Positions 35,167 through 44,728 of a stretch of DNA of 64,000 nucleotides are shown here, in pieces. Position 1 is the stretch's first letter. Each line of letters opens with the position of its first letter. The stretch covers positions 1 through 64,000 of the forward strand of contig NZ_VIWP01000015.1 of NCBI RefSeq assembly GCF_007829835.1, read 5' to 3'. The DNA comes from Neorhizobium alkalisoli (GTDB lineage: Bacteria; Pseudomonadota; Alphaproteobacteria; Rhizobiales; Rhizobiaceae). The notes beneath the pieces were generated by a model. That model was not told where the DNA came from and ran no database searches. It saw nothing but the letters and a program-made list of their open reading frames with translations. Both the position numbers and the translations under genes were made by a program.

Positions 35167-36387
35167 ATGTCGCTGCTTCCCGTGTCCGACGCGAAGGCGA
35201 GCCTGCTCGGCCACGCAGCACCGATCCGGCAGGTCGAAAAAGTGCCGCTGGCGCAGGCCGCCGGCCGTGTCCTCGGGCTCGACCTGCATGCGAAAATGAC
35301 CCAGCCGCCCTTCGATGCGTCTGCCATGGACGGTTACGCGCTTGCCGCCGCCGATGCGCCCGCGATCGGATCGGAACTGACCGTCGTGGGCAGCGCCGCC
35401 GCTGGTCATGCCTTCGACGGAAAACTGGAAGCCGGCCAGGCCATCCGGATCTTTACCGGTGCCCCGGTACCGCAAGGCGCGGATTCGATCCTTATCCAGG
35501 AAGACGCCGAAAAGCTGGATGGCAATCGCATCCGGACGAAGTTCGAAGTCGTCAAGGGACGGCATGTTCGGCCGCGTGGTCAGGATTTTGCCGAGGGCGA
35601 GACCGTCCTCAAATCCGGCACGCTGATCGATTTTTCGCATCTGACTGTCGCCGCTGCGATGAACCATGCTTTGCTCACCGTCTATCGCAAGCCGGTGGTT
35701 GCCGTGCTGGCGACCGGTGACGAGCTTGTGCCGCCGGGTGCCGAACCGGGTCTTGCGCAGATCATCGCCTCGAGCACGTTCGGCGTGGCCGCGCTGGTTC
35801 GGGAAAACGGTGCCGAGCTTCTCGATCTCGGCATCGTCCGCGACGATCCGGAAAAGATCAAGGCAGCGATCACGACCGCCAGGCTTGCCGGCGCCGATGT
35901 TCTCGTCACGCTAGGTGGCGCCTCGGTCGGTGATCACGATCTCGTCCAGGGCGCCTTGAAATCGGTCGGCATGGAACTCGATTTCTGGCGCATCGCCATG
36001 CGGCCCGGCAAGCCGCTGATGGTCGGCCGTCTCGGGAATATGCAGGTTCTCGGCCTGCCCGGAAACCCGGTTGCCAGCATGGTCACCGGCATGCTTTTCC
36101 TCGAGCCGCTGCTGCGCAAGCTGGCGCATCTTCCGGAGAAAGATCGCGAGATCAAGGGTGTCACCGCCCGCAGACTTGGCGCCAACGACCAGCGCCAGGA
36201 CTATCTGCGCGCAACGCTGTCGCGGGATGCCGATGGCAAGATCGTCGCCGATGCCTTCGGCAAACAGGATTCGTCGATGATGAAGATCTTTTCTCATGCC
36301 GACGGCCTGATTGTTCGCGCGCCGCATGCGCCGGAACTGGAGGAAGGGGCCGCGTGCCCTATATTGCTGATCCGCCCCTGGCCGTGA
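35167..36387 (+). CDS. moeA: Molybdopterin molybdenumtransferase
   Basis: This 406-residue protein inserts molybdenum into molybdopterin. Signature parts are FDASAMDGYALAAADAP, FTGAPVPQGADSILIQED, VAVLATGDELVPPG, LVTLGGASVGDHDLV and MRPGKPLMVG with LGLPGNPVASMVTG. An AAGGAG ribosome site precedes ATG 35167. Confidence 0.96.
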   Translation: MSLLPVSDAKASLLGHAAPIRQVEKVPLAQAAGRVLGLDLHAKMTQPPFDASAMDGYALAAADAPAIGSELTVVGSAAAGHAFDGKLEAGQAIRIFTGAPVPQGADSILIQEDAEKLDGNRIRTKFEVVKGRHVRPRGQDFAEGETVLKSGTLIDFSHLTVAAAMNHALLTVYRKPVVAVLATGDELVPPGAEPGLAQIIASSTFGVAALVRENGAELLDLGIVRDDPEKIKAAITTARLAGADVLVTLGGASVGDHDLVQGALKSVGMELDFWRIAMRPGKPLMVGRLGNMQVLGLPGNPVASMVTGMLFLEPLLRKLAHLPEKDREIKGVTARRLGANDQRQDYLRATLSRDADGKIVADAFGKQDSSMMKIFSHADGLIVRAPHAPELEEGAACPILLIRPWP

Positions 36388-36446
36388 TCCACTCGCGGCG
36401 GAGATGGGGCTCAAATGCCCCCAAGGGGGAATAAACGGAGAAGAGC

Positions 36447-37910
36447 GTGCCCCCGCATAAGACCAAGAACAATTCAGACGACACCAAGCCCGCCTCTCCC
36501 GTTCTCCTCTGGTTCCGCAAGGATCTCCGCCTCGATGACAATGCGGCCCTGCATGCCGCGATCGATGCCGGCGGCCCGGTCATTCCTGTCTATATCCGCG
36601 AACCGGACATGCCGGATGTCGGCCCGCTCGGCGGTGCCCAGCTCTGGTGGCTGCATCATGCTCTTGCCGGCCTGAAGGCCGACCTCAAGTCACTGGGAGG
36701 TGACCTTGTGCTCGTCACGGGCAAGGCCGAAGACGTTCTGGTCGAGCTGGCGGAAAAGACCGGTGCCAAAACCGTCTTCGTCAACCGCGCCTATGAGCGG
36801 ACGCTGATCGACCGCGACATTGCCATCGCCCTGAAAGAAAACGGCATTGCCATCCGCGCCTTCCATGGCCAGCTGCTGCACGATCCGAAATCGATCCGTA
36901 CCGGCTCCGGCAATCCCTTCAAGGTTTTCACGCCTTTCTGGAACGCCATGCAGAAACTCGGCGAACCGGCAGAGCCCATCGACGCACCCGAAAGCATTCC
37001 GGCGCCGGAGCATTTTCCGCGGTCCGAAAGCCTTGATGGCTGGAACCTGCTGCCGACGAAACCGAACTGGGCGATCGATTTCGCAAAGACGTGGACACCC
37101 GGCGAGGCCGGTGCGCAGGAAAAACTTTCGGACATCATCGACCGCGAGCTGCACGACTACAAGCGCGGCCGCGATTTTCCGGCGACCGATGCCACTTCTT
37201 CGCTCTCGCCGCACCTCGCCTTCGGTGAGATCTCCCCTGCCCGCATCTGGCATGCCACGAGAGGCCAGCCACAGAAAGCTGCCGAGGATGTCGGGCATTT
37301 TCGACGCGAACTCGCCTGGCGGGATTTTTGCTACAGCCTGCTGATCGAATTCCCAAAACTCTCCGAGGACAATTGGGACGACAAGTTCGATCCGTTCGAA
37401 TGGGAGTTCGACGAAAAGGAATTTCTGGCCTGGACGAAGGGCATGACCGGTTATCCGATCGTCGATGCCGGCATGCGGCAGCTCTGGAAATCCGGCTTCA
37501 TGCACAATCGCGTGCGGATGATCACCGCATCCTTCCTGATCAAGGATTTGATGATCGACTGGCGTCACGGCGAAAAATGGTTTCGCGACACGCTGGTCGA
37601 TGCGGATCCGGCGAGCAACCCGGCCAACTGGCAATGGGTTGCCGGCTCAGGAGCGGATGCCTCGCCCTTCTTCCGCATCTTCAATCCGCTGCTGCAGGGC
37701 GAAAAATTCGATCCCGATGGCGATTATGTCCGCGAATACGTGCCGGAGCTGGCAAGGCTGGAGCGCAAATATATCCACCGCCCCTTCGAGGCGCCGGCGC
37801 ATGTTCTGGAAAAGGCCGGGATCGAACTCGGCAAGACCTATCCGAAGCCGATCATAGACCATGGCTTTGCCCGCGACCGGGCGCTTGCCGCCTATAAGAA
37901 GCTTCGCTGA
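36447..37910 (+). CDS. phrB: Deoxyribodipyrimidine photolyase
   Basis: This 487-residue light-driven DNA repair flavoprotein starts at GTG 36447. Typical parts are VLLWFRKDLRLDDNAALH, the antenna domain, and the FAD domain with SSLSPHLAFGEISP, WRDFCYSLL, GYPIVDAGMRQLW, FMHNRVRMITASFLIKDL and DADPASNPANWQWVAGSGADA. It stands where lexA is often found after moeA in rhizobia, also a DNA-repair locus. Confidence 0.95.
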   Translation: MPPHKTKNNSDDTKPASPVLLWFRKDLRLDDNAALHAAIDAGGPVIPVYIREPDMPDVGPLGGAQLWWLHHALAGLKADLKSLGGDLVLVTGKAEDVLVELAEKTGAKTVFVNRAYERTLIDRDIAIALKENGIAIRAFHGQLLHDPKSIRTGSGNPFKVFTPFWNAMQKLGEPAEPIDAPESIPAPEHFPRSESLDGWNLLPTKPNWAIDFAKTWTPGEAGAQEKLSDIIDRELHDYKRGRDFPATDATSSLSPHLAFGEISPARIWHATRGQPQKAAEDVGHFRRELAWRDFCYSLLIEFPKLSEDNWDDKFDPFEWEFDEKEFLAWTKGMTGYPIVDAGMRQLWKSGFMHNRVRMITASFLIKDLMIDWRHGEKWFRDTLVDADPASNPANWQWVAGSGADASPFFRIFNPLLQGEKFDPDGDYVREYVPELARLERKYIHRPFEAPAHVLEKAGIELGKTYPKPIIDHGFARDRALAAYKKLR

Positions 37911-37913
37911 TCG

Positions 37914-39056
37914 CTAAGCGACAATGCCGTCATAGCGGGCGCGCGGCCGGATCATCTGGCCGCTCTCCACCTGTTCCATCGCATGGGCAAGCCAGCCGAC
38001 CGTTCTTGCCAGCGCAAAGATCACCAGCGGTGCATCATCCGGCAGTCGAAAACTGTCTGCGAGCGCGGCCAGCGCGAAATCGATATTGATCGGTTCGCCA
38101 AGCAGATCTTCGCCGACCTTTGCAAGCTCGGCGTAAATCGCTGGCGCTTCAAAGCTTTCCATGATGGCTTTCGCACGCGGATCACCATCCGGATAGAGCC
38201 GGTGGCCATGGCCGAAGGCACGCACAAGGCCAAGCGACGACAAGGTGCTGCGGATCGCCTCCCGTGCGCCGATAGTTGCTGCCTTCTCCACCAATGCCGT
38301 GACGCTCATCCAGGCGCCGCCATGTCGCGGTCCGGTCAGCGTTGCGAGACCGGACAGGGTTGCCGCCGAGAGTGCTGCTCCGGACGAGGCCGTGACGCGC
38401 GCTGCGAAGGCCGAGACGTTGAGCTCGTGTTCGGCGGCCAGCACCAGCGCCTTTCGGATCGGTTCCGCTGCCTCCGGCCTCTGCCAGCCGTGCGCAAGCC
38501 GCTCGTGCAGGGGCAATACCTGTGATGATGGCACGAGGGCTGATGCAACCGTCGCTAGCACGTCAGCAGCCTCGCTGCGAAGTGCTGCCGGGTGGCGTCC
38601 CAGTGCCGGAAGATCCGTCATGACACGGGAAGCGAGCGCGACAAGCGCAGCCGCGACGCGCGGACCGCCATTCTCGCCGCCAGCGGGTATTTTGATACCG
38701 CCGTCATCGATATTCCAGAGAATACCGGCAACCTGTTCAAGGGTATGCTGCTCAGCCAACACGACGACATCCTGGCCGCGATAGAAAAGTCTCTGGTTGG
38801 TGATAGCCGAAATCCCTGTCGGCAGAACGGGATCGCCCCAACGGATCGCCTCGGCCGCCACTTCCTTTGCCTGCCGGCGGCCGGAATGGCGTTCGGCCAT
38901 CCGTTTCACATCGACGAGCTGATAGAGGCTGCGGCGCGGATCCGCCGGGTCCGGTTTCGCCCGGATGCGGCCACGGCTGACATTGGCGTAGAGGGTCTGC
39001 GGCTTGGTGCCGAGCAGGGCGAGCGCCTCTTCGGCGGTGATCCAGAGCGTTTGCAT
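37914..39056 (-). CDS. Citrate-synthase-like protein with DNA-binding N-terminus
   Basis: The first 60 residues are a MerR/excisionase-type DNA-binding module (WITAEEALALLGTKPQTLYANVSRGRIRAK and RSLYQLVDVKRMAER). The remaining 320 residues are a citrate-synthase fold (LFYRGQDVVVLAEQHTLEQVA, TGPRHGGAWMS, FGHGHRLYPDGDPRA). Start ATG 39056 is chosen because it gives the complete helix-turn-helix; longer forms add an unlikely leader. It is divergent from a second citrate-synthase-like gene, with a perfect palindrome between them, so it may regulate that gene. Confidence 0.85.
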   Translation of the reverse strand: MQTLWITAEEALALLGTKPQTLYANVSRGRIRAKPDPADPRRSLYQLVDVKRMAERHSGRRQAKEVAAEAIRWGDPVLPTGISAITNQRLFYRGQDVVVLAEQHTLEQVAGILWNIDDGGIKIPAGGENGGPRVAAALVALASRVMTDLPALGRHPAALRSEAADVLATVASALVPSSQVLPLHERLAHGWQRPEAAEPIRKALVLAAEHELNVSAFAARVTASSGAALSAATLSGLATLTGPRHGGAWMSVTALVEKAATIGAREAIRSTLSSLGLVRAFGHGHRLYPDGDPRAKAIMESFEAPAIYAELAKVGEDLLGEPINIDFALAALADSFRLPDDAPLVIFALARTVGWLAHAMEQVESGQMIRPRARYDGIVA

Positions 39057-39073
39057 ATTGATCGTATTTATCA

Positions 39074-39089
39074 AGATTGACGTCAATCT
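39074..39089. promoter_or_regulatory. Perfect 16-bp palindrome, candidate operator
   Basis: AGATTGACGTCAATCT is fully symmetric. It lies in the 73-base gap between the two divergent citrate-synthase-like genes and could be the site of the DNA-binding N-terminus of the left gene. The link is inferred. Confidence 0.55.
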
Positions 39090-39129
39090 ATCTAGGTTCG
39101 ATCCTTTCGCCGGTAAAGGAGAAACACCC

Positions 39130-40218
39130 ATGAAAAACGGACTTGAAGACGTCGTCGCCGCCGAGACAAAACTTTCCGATGTGGATGGCGAAGGCGGGCG
39201 GCTGATCATTCGCGGCCTGTCGCTCGACCATCTCGTGGCGACCGAGACCTATGAGGATGTCGCCGCCCTCCTCCTCGACGGGTTTTTCCCGCAACGTATC
39301 GATTCCGCTGAGCTTCGGATACGACTGGGCCATGCGCGGATAACTGTCTTTGCGCATTTCGCTGCGATCGATCCGGACCTCGCCGCCCTGCCGCCTGTGG
39401 AGGCGATGCGCGCCCTAATCGCCCGCCTGCCGGATGGCGATGACCTCGATACCGCGCTCCACCTGATCGCCGCTCCTGCGGTCTTCCTGCCCGCTCTGCT
39501 CAGGCTGCAGAAACACGAGGCACCCATCGCGCCAAATGCATCGCTCAGCCAGTCGGCCGACATTCTGGCCATGCTGACCGGCAACGTGCCGAGCCAGCAG
39601 CAGGTAGCGGCGCTCGATGCCTATCTGGTGACGATCTCCGACCACGGCCTGAACGCCTCGACCTTCACCGCACGCGTGGTTGCGTCCACGGGTGCCGGCC
39701 TCACCTCGTCGGCGCTTGCCGCTGTTAGCGCCCTCAAGGGGCCTCTGCATGGCGGCGCGCCGGGACCTGTGCTCGACATGCTCGACGCCATCGGCACGCC
39801 GGACAATGCCAAGACCTGGATCGGCGCAGCGCTCGACCGGCGTGAAAGACTGATGGGTTTCGGCCATCGCGTCTATCGTGTCCGTGATCCGCGCGCCGAT
39901 GCCCTCAAGGGCGCGCTCAAGCCGCTGGTCGCAGCCGGACAGGTGAATGCGGAGCGGCTCGATCTCGCGCAGGCCGTGGAGGCGGCAGCGCTCGCGATCC
40001 TGAAGGAACGCAAGCCCGACCGACCGCTCGACGTCAATGTGGAATTTTATACGGCCCTGCTTCTCGATGCACTCGGCTTTTCGAGAGAAGCCTTTACCGG
40101 CGTGTTTGCGATCGGCCGCATGGTCGGCTGGATTGCCCATGCCCGCGAACAGGCGCTGGAAGGCCGGCTGATCCGGCCGCGTTCGGTCTATGTCGGACCG
40201 TTGCCACAGGCGGCCTGA
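39130..40218 (+). CDS. Citrate synthase family protein
   Basis: This 362-residue protein has the short citrate/methylcitrate-synthase pattern: LSDVDGEGGRLIIRGLSLDHL, VASTGAGLTSSALAAVSALKGPLHGGAPGPV, MGFGHRVYRVRDPRADAL and PLDVNVEFYTALLLDALGF. The catalytic histidines and the aspartate region appear present. AAAGGAGA precedes ATG 39130. The substrate is unknown. Confidence 0.88.
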   Translation: MKNGLEDVVAAETKLSDVDGEGGRLIIRGLSLDHLVATETYEDVAALLLDGFFPQRIDSAELRIRLGHARITVFAHFAAIDPDLAALPPVEAMRALIARLPDGDDLDTALHLIAAPAVFLPALLRLQKHEAPIAPNASLSQSADILAMLTGNVPSQQQVAALDAYLVTISDHGLNASTFTARVVASTGAGLTSSALAAVSALKGPLHGGAPGPVLDMLDAIGTPDNAKTWIGAALDRRERLMGFGHRVYRVRDPRADALKGALKPLVAAGQVNAERLDLAQAVEAAALAILKERKPDRPLDVNVEFYTALLLDALGFSREAFTGVFAIGRMVGWIAHAREQALEGRLIRPRSVYVGPLPQAA

Positions 40219-40238
40219 ATTCAAAAACACAGCCAAAG

Positions 40239-40265
40239 AAAAACCCGGCCGAGGCCGGGTTTTTT
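40239..40265 (+). terminator. Bidirectional terminator
   Basis: AACCCGGCC / GGCCGGGTT stem with A-rich and T-rich flanks on either side, between the convergent citrate synthase and pyrG genes. Confidence 0.88.
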
Positions 40266-40272
40266 GATCGGA

Positions 40273-41901
40273 TTATACGAGCCGGTTCTGCTCCAGTGCG
40301 GCTTCGATGAAGCTGGCGAACAGCGGATGCGGATCGAGCGGACGGCTCTTCAGTTCCGGATGGTACTGAACGCCGATGAACCACGGATGATCCGGATATT
40401 CGACCGTTTCCGGCAGAACGCCATCCGGCGACATGCCGGAGAAAACGAGGCCACAGCTTTCCAGCCGTTCCTTGTAGTCGACATTCACCTCGTAGCGGTG
40501 ACGGTGACGTTCGGAAATGTCGGTCGATCCGTAGATCTCCGCAATCCGCGTGTCCTTCTTCAGGTTCGCAGCATAGGCGCCGAGGCGCATCGTGCCGCCG
40601 AGATCGCCGGCTGCCGCGCGCTTTTCGAGCGCATTGCCCTTGACCCATTCCGTCATCAGGCCGACCACAGGTTCGCTGGTCGGGCCGAATTCGGTAGAGG
40701 ATGCCTTTTCGATGCCGGCGAGATTGCGGGCCGCTTCCACGACCGCCATCTGCATACCGAAGCAGATGCCGAAATAGGGAACGTTGCGTTCGCGTGCGAA
40801 CTGCGCCGCCTTGATCTTGCCTTCCGAACCACGCTCGCCAAAGCCGCCCGGCACCAGGATACCGTTGACCTTTTCGAGGTAAGGCGCCGGATCTTCCTTT
40901 TCGAAGATTTCCGACTCGATCCACTCGAGCTTGACCTTGACGTGGTTGGCGATACCGCCGTGATGCAGCGCCTCGATCAGAGACTTATAGGCATCCTTGA
41001 GGCCGGTATATTTGCCGACGATCGCGATCGTGACCTCGCCTTCCGGCGTACGGATACGGTTGCAGACCTCTTCCCACTGGTCGAGACGCGGCTTTGGTGC
41101 CGGCTCGATGCCGAAGGCGGCCAGAACTTCCGAATCGAGGCCTTCCCTGTGATAGGCGATCGGCACGTCATAGATGTTGGCGACGTCGAGCGCCTGGATG
41201 ACCGCGGAAGGACGGACGTTGCAGAACAGCGAAAGCTTGCGGCGTTCGGCTTCCGGGATCTCGCGGTCTGCACGCACTAGCAGGATGTCGGGGTGAATAC
41301 CGAGTGCCTGCAGTTCCTTGACGGAATGCTGGGTCGGCTTGGTCTTCAGTTCGCCGGCTGCCGGAATATACGGCATCAGCGTCAGGTGGACATAGATCGC
41401 AGTGCCGCGCGGCAGATCGTTGCCGAGCTGGCGGATCGCTTCCATGAACGGCATCGCCTCGATATCGCCGACCGTGCCGCCGATTTCGCAGATGACGAAA
41501 TCATAGTCGTCATTGCCTTCGATGACGAAATCCTTGATCTCGTTGGTGACATGCGGAATGACCTGAACGGTCGCGCCGAGATAGTCGCCGCGGCGTTCCT
41601 TGTCGATGATGTTCTTGTAGATCCGACCGGTGGTGATGTTGTCGGTCTTGGTGGCAGAACGGCTGGTGAAGCGTTCGTAATGCCCCAGATCGAGATCGGT
41701 CTCTGCGCCGTCGTCGGTGACGAACACTTCCCCGTGCTGGGTCGGGCTCATCGTGCCGGGATCGACGTTCAGATAAGGATCGAGTTTCCTGAGCCGCACC
41801 CGGTATCCCCGGGCTTGCAGCAATGCTCCAAGTGCTGCGGCCGCAATTCCTTTCCCGAGGGAGGAAACCACGCCGCCTGTGATGAATACATATCGCGCCA
41901 T
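40273..41901 (-). CDS. pyrG: CTP synthase
   Basis: This 542-residue enzyme makes CTP from UTP and glutamine. The N-terminal synthase domain starts MARYVFITGGVVSSLGKG and contains YLNVDPGTMSP and ICEIGGTVGDIEAMPF. The C-terminal amidotransferase has VPGGFGERGSEGKI, FGICFGMQMAV and the histidine/glutamate of VQYHPELKSRP. The start at 41901 is chosen over an upstream one because it gives the conserved N-terminus. secG is upstream in the same direction. Confidence 0.97.
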   Translation of the reverse strand: MARYVFITGGVVSSLGKGIAAAALGALLQARGYRVRLRKLDPYLNVDPGTMSPTQHGEVFVTDDGAETDLDLGHYERFTSRSATKTDNITTGRIYKNIIDKERRGDYLGATVQVIPHVTNEIKDFVIEGNDDYDFVICEIGGTVGDIEAMPFMEAIRQLGNDLPRGTAIYVHLTLMPYIPAAGELKTKPTQHSVKELQALGIHPDILLVRADREIPEAERRKLSLFCNVRPSAVIQALDVANIYDVPIAYHREGLDSEVLAAFGIEPAPKPRLDQWEEVCNRIRTPEGEVTIAIVGKYTGLKDAYKSLIEALHHGGIANHVKVKLEWIESEIFEKEDPAPYLEKVNGILVPGGFGERGSEGKIKAAQFARERNVPYFGICFGMQMAVVEAARNLAGIEKASSTEFGPTSEPVVGLMTEWVKGNALEKRAAAGDLGGTMRLGAYAANLKKDTRIAEIYGSTDISERHRHRYEVNVDYKERLESCGLVFSGMSPDGVLPETVEYPDHPWFIGVQYHPELKSRPLDPHPLFASFIEAALEQNRLV

Positions 41902-41985
41902 GGGAGTCACCGGATACCTTCTCATTCACGATTCCGCCAGCAGAAATTGTCGTGATCGACAAATCCCCTGTGGAATCTTCACAAA

Positions 41986-42014
41986 AGAAAACCGGCAGGC
42001 TTTTGGCCTGCCGG
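41986..42014 (-). terminator. Terminator of secG
   Basis: CCGGCAGGC / GCCTGCCGG stem followed on the minus strand by a T-rich run, 24 bases after the secG stop. Confidence 0.82.
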
Positions 42015-42037
42015 AGCTTGAAGTCTTTTTCCGACCC

Positions 42038-42514
42038 TTAGTTGCCGGTCGGAACGCCGCCTGCCGGAGCAGGTGTTGCGGGTTGTGCCGGCGTCGCGGG
42101 CTGAGCCGGCGCAGCGCCCGTAGCGGGAGCTGCCCCTGCGGCAGGTGCAGCCGGAGCCGGTGTCGCAGCGCCTTCGGACGGAACGCCGTTGCTGGCCGGA
42201 GGCGCAGCCGGTGCCGGGCCGAGCTGGTTCAGGATGCCGTTGCCACTGCCCTGCTGGCTCTGCGGAATGCGGTTCAGAATGTCCGTCGGACGCGATTCGA
42301 AGCGGGCGAGAATGCCGAGCGCCAGCGAGGTCACGAAGAACAGGGCAGCGAGGATCGCGGTCGTCCGTGTCAGCGCATTGGCCGTGCCGCGTGCCGACAT
42401 GAAGCCGGAACCGCCGCCGATACCAAGGCCACCACCTTCGGAGCGCTGGATCAGCACGACGCCGACAAGCGCCAGCACGATCATGAGATGAATGACGATC
42501 AGGACGGTCTGCAT
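42038..42514 (-). CDS. secG: Protein translocase subunit SecG
   Basis: This 158-residue protein has two membrane helices (VLIVIHLMIVLALVGVVLIQ; TTAILAALFFVTSLALGIL) with the conserved GGGLGIGGGSGFMSARG segment between. A long alanine/proline-rich tail (PAAPAAGAAPATGAAPAQ) is usual for rhizobial SecG. It lies between tpiA and pyrG. Confidence 0.93.
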   Translation of the reverse strand: MQTVLIVIHLMIVLALVGVVLIQRSEGGGLGIGGGSGFMSARGTANALTRTTAILAALFFVTSLALGILARFESRPTDILNRIPQSQQGSGNGILNQLGPAPAAPPASNGVPSEGAATPAPAAPAAGAAPATGAAPAQPATPAQPATPAPAGGVPTGN

Positions 42515-42608
42515 GAAATGATTATCCCTGCCCTATACGGACACAACTTTAATAGGTTCGGCGGCTCTTTACATGACGCCCGCCCGCTTTCCAAGCCCTT
42601 TCGTGGAC

Positions 42609-43400
42609 CTATCCCTGCAGGCTTGCTGCTGCCAGCTGCTCATAGACCGAATAGATGGCGAGGAACTCGCTCGCTTTCAAGCTCGCGCCGCCGATCAGGG
42701 CACCATCGACATTGTCGACACTCATCAGGGCCAAGGCGTTCTCCGGCTTGACGGAACCACCATAAAGAAGCCGCATGGCGCCCCCCTCCTCACGCCCAAG
42801 GCGCCGCTTCAGCTCGTCGCGCATGAAGGCATGGGCGACGCCGATATCGCCCGTGGTCGGCGTAAGGCCGGTTCCGATCGCCCAGAGCGGCTCATAGGCG
42901 ACCACGGTATTGTCTGCCGTCGCGCTTTCGGGAATGGAGCCCATCAACTGGCGCATCAGCACGTCGAGCGTCTCGTAGGCATCACGCTGGTTGGCGGTTT
43001 CGCCGACGCAGACGATTGCGGTGAGGCCAGCCTCATGCGCGGCCTCGACCTTCAGGCGGACCAGATGATCGCTCTCGCCATGGTCGGTGCGGCGCTCTGA
43101 ATGGCCGAGAATGACATGGGTGCCGAAGCAGTCGGCGATCATCTCGGCCGAGATGTCACCGGTATGGGATCCGGATTGCTTCTGATGGCAATCCTGTGCG
43201 CCGACCATCAGCGGGCTGTCGGTGCAGATTGCGGTCGCGACGTAAAGCAGGGTCGAAGGCGGGCAGATCAGCGCATCGACGTGATCCACCAGGTCGCTAT
43301 GCAGGATGCCATCAGCCATCGCCTTGATTTCACTCAGGGCGTCACGGGTACCGTTCATCTTCCAGTTACCGGCAATCAGGGGGCGCACATCGGGCGTCAT
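42609..43400 (-). CDS. tpiA: Triose-phosphate isomerase
   Basis: This 263-residue glycolytic enzyme starts MTPDVRPLIAGNWKMNG at 43400. It carries the phosphate-binding and catalytic regions GAQDCHQKQSGSHTGDIS, ILGHSERR, VVAYEPLWAIGTG and LLYGGSVKPENA. Longer upstream frames lack family similarity. Confidence 0.96.
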   Translation of the reverse strand: MTPDVRPLIAGNWKMNGTRDALSEIKAMADGILHSDLVDHVDALICPPSTLLYVATAICTDSPLMVGAQDCHQKQSGSHTGDISAEMIADCFGTHVILGHSERRTDHGESDHLVRLKVEAAHEAGLTAIVCVGETANQRDAYETLDVLMRQLMGSIPESATADNTVVAYEPLWAIGTGLTPTTGDIGVAHAFMRDELKRRLGREEGGAMRLLYGGSVKPENALALMSVDNVDGALIGGASLKASEFLAIYSVYEQLAAASLQG

Positions 43401-43646
43401 CGGCTGATTTTTCCTCTCCAGTTTCCGGCCACGTCGCTGCAGCCGCCACCTCCGCGTGCAAGTCAGCACCTTCCGGCGCGCCACGCCTCCCTTCGTATGC
43501 TGAAAAATGATCTTATTTCAAGGCCTTGCTTCCAACCTCGGAAATGCCGGGAGGCGCAATTGGCGGCGAAAAACACAGCTCGGATGAACCAGCTCGCGAT
43601 TCAATCGTTTAGAGCGGCCACGGCGGCTGAATTGGCCGTATCTTCG

Positions 43647-44546
43647 TTATCTGTGGGCAACAAGCACAAAATTGAGCACTTTACGCCAATCGACCATCCG
43701 GATCGGTGTTCCATGGCTGCCCGTCGCGAACAATGTGAAGCGAACCGGGTATTTGGCCAAATGCAATTTCCGGTAGATATCGATCTGATCCTGTGCCGCA
43801 TAGACCTTGTCGGCGCTGCCGTGCGCAAAATAGATCGGCAATCCGAGCTTCACGAAAGGCGTCGTCGGCAGGCCGGGATCGGGAGGTCCGCCAAGCAGGA
43901 CCATGCCGGCCATATAACGGACGGTCTCCTTGTCCCGGGTAATATGCTGGCAGAGAATGCCGCCCATCGAGGCGCAGGCAAGGATGACCGGCCGGCCCGC
44001 CGCCTGTTCGAATGCGTAGCGGATCAGCGCGCCCACGTCGGCGGCGCCCTTGTCGTCGAAAGCGGGAACGCTGACTGAATAATAGGTGCCGCCATTGCGC
44101 ACGACGAGGTTTTTCAGCCGGTTGAAATTGCCGCCGAACTTTTGGTCGTCGACACCGAGCCGCCGGTCGCCGCCGCGGCCATGGATGAAGATCACGACAA
44201 AAGCCTCGCCTTCAGCCTGTCCCACCCTGGTGACATTCAGCTTGCGGTCGCCGAAGACGAGCGCCTGATCCTCCTGGACGCTGCGGACGGCCGTGTCGAT
44301 ATATTGCGAGCGGACATGCATTTCGGGCTCGCGGTCGCGGCCGTTGATATCGCGCATTTCCTGATAATCGACGATTTCGTAATCGCCGTTATCGGCCTTT
44401 TCCAAAATCGTCTGCTTGGAAAACAGCTCGTCCTTGAACGGTTTCAGCGGACCTTCCTGCGCTGTGGCAGGGCTGCCGATGACGGAGAAAACGGTGGCAA
44501 GCGCCACGGCGAAAACGAAATGAACTGTGGACATGCGAGATTTCAT
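43647..44546 (-). CDS. Exported alpha/beta hydrolase
   Basis: This 299-residue protein has a signal peptide (VHFVFAVALATVFSVIGSPATAQ). The hydrolase fold has VVIFIHGRGGDRR, a nucleophile region ILACASMGGILCQH (G-x-S-x-G variant ASMGG), LPIYFAHGSADKVY with the aspartate, and a late histidine in ATGSHGTPIR. The substrate is unknown. Confidence 0.78.
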   Translation of the reverse strand: MKSRMSTVHFVFAVALATVFSVIGSPATAQEGPLKPFKDELFSKQTILEKADNGDYEIVDYQEMRDINGRDREPEMHVRSQYIDTAVRSVQEDQALVFGDRKLNVTRVGQAEGEAFVVIFIHGRGGDRRLGVDDQKFGGNFNRLKNLVVRNGGTYYSVSVPAFDDKGAADVGALIRYAFEQAAGRPVILACASMGGILCQHITRDKETVRYMAGMVLLGGPPDPGLPTTPFVKLGLPIYFAHGSADKVYAAQDQIDIYRKLHLAKYPVRFTLFATGSHGTPIRMVDWRKVLNFVLVAHR

Positions 44547-44728
44547 TTGTTTCCTAAGGTCCAGATGCTTGCCATTGCTCGACCCGCCAAGCATTGCTGA
44601 ATAACAACCGTTTCCAGAGAGTATCGCGAAAATGCCGGTTTTTTGGCAGAATTGCGCGTGATTCGAAACAGCACGAGATGGGTATGGCTTCTCCCACCGC
44701 ACCCCGACAGGTAGTACCGACGCCGCCG

